Shown piece after piece: positions 60,718 through 64,000 of a DNA stretch of 64,000 bases. This DNA is from Streptomyces sp. NBC_01485 (lineage in GTDB: Bacteria > Actinomycetota > Actinomycetes > Streptomycetales > Streptomycetaceae). Positions within the stretch are counted from its first letter, which is position 1, and every line of letters starts with the position of its first letter. The notes below the pieces were generated by a model that was given only the letters and a program-made list of their open reading frames with translations, did no database searches and was not told the DNA's origin. The stretch is taken from assembly GCF_036227125.1 (NCBI RefSeq), contig NZ_CP109435.1, forward strand, positions 2,418,001-2,482,000, in the 5' to 3' direction. A program made the position numbers and the translations under genes.

Positions 60718-62079
60718 GTGTCCTACTTCGACGCGGCCTCCGCCGCCCCCCTTCATCCCGTCGCTCGTCAGGCGCTGTTGGCCTCGCTCGACGAAGGGTG
60801 GGCCGATCCCGCACGCCTCTACCGGGAAGGGCGGCGGGCCCGCCTGCTGCTGGACGCGGCGCGGGAGACGGTCGCGGACGCCGTCGGGTGCCGGGCCGAC
60901 GAGCTGGTGTTCACGTCGTCCGGGACGCGGGCCGTGCAGAGCGGCATCGCGGGGGCGTTGGCCGGGCGGCGGCGGGTGGGACGTCACCTGATCGTGTCAT
61001 CGGTCGAACACTCCTCGGTACTCCATTCGGCCGAGGCGTTCGAGGCGGAGGGTGGGTCGGTGACCCACGTGCCGGTGACGCGGACGGGAGCGGCGACCGT
61101 CGGGTCGTACGCCGAGGCGCTGCGGGCCGACACCGCGCTCGCCTGTCTGCAGTCCGCCAACCACGAGGTGGGGACCGAGCAGCCGGTGGCGGCGGTGGCC
61201 GAGGCGTGCCGGGCCGCGGGGGTGCCGCTGCTGGTGGACGCGGCCCAGTCGCTCGGGTGGGGGCGGGTGGCCGGGGACTGGTCGGTGCTGACGGCCGGGG
61301 CGCGCAAGTGGGGCGGACCGGCGGGGGTCGGGCTGCTCGTCGTCCGCAAGGGCGTGCGGTTCGCGGCGCGGGAGGCGGAGGAGTTCGGCGGGCTGCCCGC
61401 GGTCGTGGCGGCCGCCGCGTCCCTGCGGGCCGTGCGCGCCGAGGCCGACCGGGAGGCGGTACGGCTGCGGGAGCTGACGGAGCGGATCCGGGTACGGGTG
61501 CCCGCGCTGGTCCCTGATGTGGAGGTGGTCGGGGATCCGGAGGGGCGGCTGCCGGGGATCGTCACGTTCTCGTGCCTGTACGTCGACGGGGAGGCGCTGC
61601 TGCACGAGTTGGACCGGGCGGGGTTCTCCGTCTCGTCCGGGTCGTCGTGCACCAGCAGCACGTTGACGCCCAGCCATGTGCTGAGGGCGATGGGAGTACT
61701 GAGTGAGGGAAACGTGCGGGTTTCGTTGCCGGCGGGGGTCGCCGAGGAGGACGTGGAGCGGTTCCTCGCCGTGCTGCCGGGGGCCGTGGCCGGGGTGCGG
61801 GAGCGGCTCGGGGCACCTGTGTCGGCGTCCGCGCAGGTGGCGGAGGTGCGGGGGGAGGCGCTCGTCGTGGACGCGCTGGGCAGGCGGTGTCCGATCCCCG
61901 TCATCGAGCTGGCGAAGGTCATCGGGGACGTGCCGGTCGGGGGCACGGTGCGGGTGCTGTCCGACGACGAGGCGGCCCGGCTCGACATCCCCGCGTGGTG
62001 CGAGATGCGGGGGCAGGAGTACGTCGGTGAGGAGCCGGCGGACCGCGGTGCGGTCTATGTGGTCCGCCGGCTCTCCTGA
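60718..62079 (+). CDS. Cysteine desulfurase fused to a TusA-type sulfurtransferase
   Basis: A 453-residue fusion. Residues 1-370 are a class V (NifS/IscS-like) cysteine desulfurase: YFDAASAAPLHPVARQALLASL, TSSGTRAVQSGIAGAL, VSSVEHSSVLHSAEAF (PLP His), SANHEVGTEQPVAAV, LVDAAQSLGWGRV (Asp), LTAGARKWGGPAGVGLLVV (Lys), SVSSGSSCTSSTLTPSHVLRAMG (catalytic Cys). From about residue 380 a TusA domain follows: EALVVDALGRRCPIPVIELAKVIGDVPVGGTVRVLSDDEAARLDIPAWCEMRGQEYV, with CPxP Cys. The fusion would pass sulfur from cysteine straight to the TusA Cys for thiolation of tRNA or cofactors. It is divergent from ctaC and convergent with the kinase gene. Confidence 0.93.
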   Translation: MSYFDAASAAPLHPVARQALLASLDEGWADPARLYREGRRARLLLDAARETVADAVGCRADELVFTSSGTRAVQSGIAGALAGRRRVGRHLIVSSVEHSSVLHSAEAFEAEGGSVTHVPVTRTGAATVGSYAEALRADTALACLQSANHEVGTEQPVAAVAEACRAAGVPLLVDAAQSLGWGRVAGDWSVLTAGARKWGGPAGVGLLVVRKGVRFAAREAEEFGGLPAVVAAAASLRAVRAEADREAVRLRELTERIRVRVPALVPDVEVVGDPEGRLPGIVTFSCLYVDGEALLHELDRAGFSVSSGSSCTSSTLTPSHVLRAMGVLSEGNVRVSLPAGVAEEDVERFLAVLPGAVAGVRERLGAPVSASAQVAEVRGEALVVDALGRRCPIPVIELAKVIGDVPVGGTVRVLSDDEAARLDIPAWCEMRGQEYVGEEPADRGAVYVVRRLS

Positions 62080-62080
62080 G

Positions 62081-62116
62081 TCACACCAGGTTCTTACGTC
62101 ACACCAGGTGCTTACG
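62081..62116. repeat. 18-bp tandem duplication over the kinase stop codon
   Basis: TCACACCAGGTTCTTACG (62081-62098) and TCACACCAGGTGCTTACG (62099-62116) differ at one base. On the minus strand each encodes RK(H/N)LV plus TGA, so the last six codons of the kinase gene were duplicated behind its own stop. Confidence 0.85.
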
Positions 62117-63073
62117 GACCTCGGTCGCGGCCTCGTCGCCGTACGCCTTGGTGAAGCGGTCCATGAAGTGGGTGCGGCGCAGGCGGTACTCCTGGGTGCC
62201 GACCGTCTCGATGACGAGGGTGGCGAGCATGCAGCCGATCTGCGCGGCGCGCTCGTGGGAGACGCCCCAGGCGAGGCCGGAGAGGAAGCCGGCGCGGAAG
62301 GCGTCGCCGACGCCCGTCGGCTCGACCTTGGCGTCCTCCTCCGGGCAGCCGACCTCGATCGGGTCCTCGCCGGCCCGCTCGATACGGACGCCGCGCGAGC
62401 CGAGGGTGGTGACGCGGTGGCCGACCTTGGTGAGGATCTCGGCGTCGCTCCAGCCGGTCTTGGACTCGATGAGGCCCTTCTCGTACTCGTTGGAGAAGAG
62501 GTACGTGGCGCCCTCCAGCAGTATCCGGATCTCGTCGCCGTTCATCCGGGCGATCTGCTGGGAGAAGTCGGCGGCGAAGGGGATCGAGCGGGAACGGCAC
62601 TCCTCGGTGTGCCGGAGCATCGCCTCGGGGTCGTCGGCGCCGATCAGGACCAGGTCGAGGCCGCCCACCCGGTCGGCGACGGTCTTCAGCTCGATCAGGC
62701 GGGCCTCGCTCATCGCGCCCGTGTAGAAGGAGCCGATCTGGTTGTGGTCGGCGTCGGTGGTGCAGACGAAACGGGCCGTGTGCAGGGTCTCGGAGATACG
62801 GACCGAGCTGGTGTCGACACCGTGCCGGTCCAGCCAGGCCCGGTACTCGTCGAAGTCCGCGCCCGCGGCGCCGACCAGGACCGGGCTGGTCCCCAGCTGG
62901 CCCATGCCGAAGGCGATGTTCGCGCCCACGCCGCCCCGGCGCACGTCCAGGTTGTCGACCAGGAAGGACAGCGAGACCGTGTGCAACTGGTCCGCGACCA
63001 GCTGGTCGGCGAAGCGGCCGGGGAACGTCATGAGGTGGTCGGTCGCGATGGAGCCGGTGACTGCGATGCGCAC
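62099..63073 (-). CDS. PfkB-family carbohydrate/nucleoside kinase (AdoK-like)
   Basis: A 324-residue PfkB-family kinase: MRIAVTGSIATDHLMTFPGRFADQLVADQLHTVSLSFLVDNLDVRRGGVGANIAFGMGQLG (substrate GG motif), ARFVCTTDADHNQIGSFYTGAMSEA, FAADFSQQIARMNGDEIRILLEGATYLFSNEYEKGLIE, TTLGSRGVRIERAG, EPTGVGDAFRAGFLSGLAWG (catalytic Asp, anion hole). The pattern is close to the mycobacterial adenosine kinase AdoK (Rv2202c), which also lies near ctaC. So adenosine is a likely substrate, but ribokinase-type sugars are not excluded. ATG 63073 with a GGGGAGG-type site; it is convergent with the desulfurase-TusA gene. Confidence 0.88.
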   Translation of the reverse strand: MRIAVTGSIATDHLMTFPGRFADQLVADQLHTVSLSFLVDNLDVRRGGVGANIAFGMGQLGTSPVLVGAAGADFDEYRAWLDRHGVDTSSVRISETLHTARFVCTTDADHNQIGSFYTGAMSEARLIELKTVADRVGGLDLVLIGADDPEAMLRHTEECRSRSIPFAADFSQQIARMNGDEIRILLEGATYLFSNEYEKGLIESKTGWSDAEILTKVGHRVTTLGSRGVRIERAGEDPIEVGCPEEDAKVEPTGVGDAFRAGFLSGLAWGVSHERAAQIGCMLATLVIETVGTQEYRLRRTHFMDRFTKAYGDEAATEVRKHLV

Positions 63074-63203
63074 GGCGTGGACACTCCTGTGGGGAGGGGG
63101 GATTGACAGTTCACGCTACCCGGTCGCCCGGCGCCACTGAAGCAGCCGAAACTACCCGATAGTAGATCTTTCTTCGCAGGCCCGGGCGTGCCACGGTTCG
63201 GTT

Positions 63204-63413
63204 ATGACGAACCTCAAGGTCCACGTCCCCGTTCCGGCCGACCTCGACGGCGACCTGGCGTCGCTGCGCGGGGACGGCGCCCGGATGGCTCCGCACTGGG
63301 CGACCCCGGAGAAGATCACTTCCCTGCCGGTCTCCCCGTCACTCATCCACGGCGTGAGCGTCCCGGCGAAGTCGGCGCGGCTGCTGGAGGCGATGCCCGA
63401 CTACGGCAACTAG
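63204..63413 (+). CDS. Small conserved-looking protein of unknown function
   Basis: A 69-residue reading frame MTNLKVHVPVPADLDGDLASLRGDGARMAPHWATPEKITSLPVSPSLIHGVSVPAKSARLLEAMPDYGN. Third codon positions are almost all G or C, as in the known genes, so I take it as real. The N terminus has a short beta-strand pattern, the end DYGN is short. No recognisable domain. The start ATG 63204 has no clear ribosome site, so it may be leaderless. The opposite strand gene (kinase) is divergent from it. Confidence 0.6.
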   Translation: MTNLKVHVPVPADLDGDLASLRGDGARMAPHWATPEKITSLPVSPSLIHGVSVPAKSARLLEAMPDYGN

Positions 63414-63552
63414 GGGATTTCCCTCGGTTCTCACCTGTTTCCCTCGGCAGGGCGCTCGGAAGGGAACCGTGCGCTCCCCCGGCGCGTCCCATCGGCGTCC
63501 CCCGTAAAGGGGATGTGAGGTACGACAGCAGGGCAGCCGAAGGAGCGATGCG

Positions 63553-64000
63553 GTGACCACCGAGCGACCCGAGAACGACGACGCCGCGCGCGAGCCGGAA
63601 GAGCCGGTAAAGACGGAAGCGACGAACGAGACGGACGAGACGGACGAGACGGGCCACGAAGAGGCGAAGGCCGAGGAGTCCGGTCTCCCCGAGGCTGTCG
63701 CGGAGCCCGGCCTCCCCGCGCCGGAATCCGCGGAGCCGGCCGCCGCTGCGGCTTCCGGCGCGGACTCCGGCACGGAGGAACCCGTTGCGGCCTCCGGCAC
63801 GGACGAACCCCCTGCGGCCTCCGTTGCTGACCAACCCGTTGCGGATTCCGTGCCGGACGCCGAGGAACCTTCCGTCGTTTCTGTCCCGGGCACGGATCCG
63901 GACGCGGACGAGTCCGGATCCGGGTCGCGGCGGCGCTCCCCCGTGCTGATCGCCTCCGTCGCCGCCGCCGCTGTGCTGCTGGTGGGTGGCGGTGGGGCGT
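63553..64000 (+). CDS. Membrane protein with long acidic Pro/Ala-rich N terminus (3' end cut)
   Basis: GTG 63553 behind AAGGAG opens a frame that runs off the window end (149 codons). Residues 1-115 are acidic and low in complexity: TNETDETDETGHEEAKAEE, then repeats of the type EEPVAASGTDEPPAAS. A basic patch SGSRRRSPVL precedes a helix LIASVAAAAVLLVGGGGA, so the acidic part is cytoplasmic with type II orientation. What lies outside the membrane is beyond the window. Function unknown. Confidence 0.7.
   Translation, partial: MTTERPENDDAAREPEEPVKTEATNETDETDETGHEEAKAEESGLPEAVAEPGLPAPESAEPAAAAASGADSGTEEPVAASGTDEPPAASVADQPVADSVPDAEEPSVVSVPGTDPDADESGSGSRRRSPVLIASVAAAAVLLVGGGGA

Overview
The window is very GC-rich chromosomal DNA with strong third-position G/C in nearly every gene, TTG/GTG starts, many leaderless start codons and an actinobacterial gene repertoire: PASTA-domain kinase, Rv2175c-like DNA-binding protein, cytochrome bcc-aa3 supercomplex genes, class II DAHP synthase, DmdR/IdeR-type iron box, SAM-IV and TPP riboswitches. 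It reads as the conserved core of a Streptomyces chromosome. From family memory the order resembles the metF-thi-bfr-pfk-macRS-glk-qcr-cta region of S. coelicolor. I see no rRNA, tRNA, insertion sequence, prophage or CRISPR array.

Layout. 1-4 kb: a cut-off HEPN-domain gene, then a TetR-type regulator downstream of an ABC-like ATPase and a YhgE/Pip membrane protein. 4-7.8 kb: a DUF4126 membrane protein with a MacR-type box, a phytoene-desaturase-like flavoenzyme, and a membrane protein with a Gly/Tyr/Gln-rich tail. 7.8-14 kb: metF, thiE, the Rv2175c-like gene, a ferredoxin-reductase-like flavoprotein, then a TPP riboswitch with thiO-thiS-thiG. 14-19 kb: PASTA kinase, DNase IV, a ParE-like orphan, a sulfite-oxidase-like enzyme, and the iron pair bfr/bfd. 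19-22.6 kb: aroF (class II DAHP synthase), divergent from a Trp attenuator and a fused anthranilate synthase. 22.6-33 kb: pfkA, macRS, an acyltransferase, an alpha/beta hydrolase, glucokinase, and a DUF5304 / ArsA-like / START-like / phosphoesterase run. 33-39.6 kb: fatty acyl-CoA ligase, cholesterol-oxidase-like enzyme, and two glycosyltransferases. 39.6-48 kb: an imine-reductase-like enzyme with an HxlR regulator, a lipoprotein metallopeptidase, two NlpC/P60 hydrolases, an NYN protein, a rhomboid protease and a stand-alone RAM protein. 48-50.9 kb: a SAM-IV-controlled class V aminotransferase and trpD. 51-60.4 kb: qcrBAC-ctaE and ctaFDC, separated by an L,D-transpeptidase and a receiver-like gene. 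60.7-64 kb: a cysteine desulfurase-TusA fusion, an adenosine-kinase-like gene, a small protein and the start of a membrane protein.

How the genes fit together. Aromatic supply is coordinated by aroF, trpL-trpEG and trpD. Thiamine synthesis (thiE, thiO, thiS, thiG) and one-carbon/sulfur metabolism (metF, the SAM-IV-controlled aminotransferase, the desulfurase-TusA fusion) sit near each other. Glycolytic entry is covered by glk and pfkA. The complete bcc-aa3 respiratory module is split in two operons. Cell-envelope work is shared by the L,D-transpeptidase, two NlpC/P60 hydrolases, glycosyltransferases, PlsC-like protein and PASTA kinase.

The signals most worth following are: two nearly identical 14-bp TetR-type operators 33 kb apart (YhgE/Pip operon and fadD); a SAM-IV riboswitch followed by a six-codon upstream ORF; an exact MacR-type box in the same window as macRS; ATPases with degenerate P-loops; and a receiver-like protein without the conserved lysine, divergent from ctaE. 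None of these is by itself proof of a new system. Names of families and binding consensuses come from memory; no searches were run.
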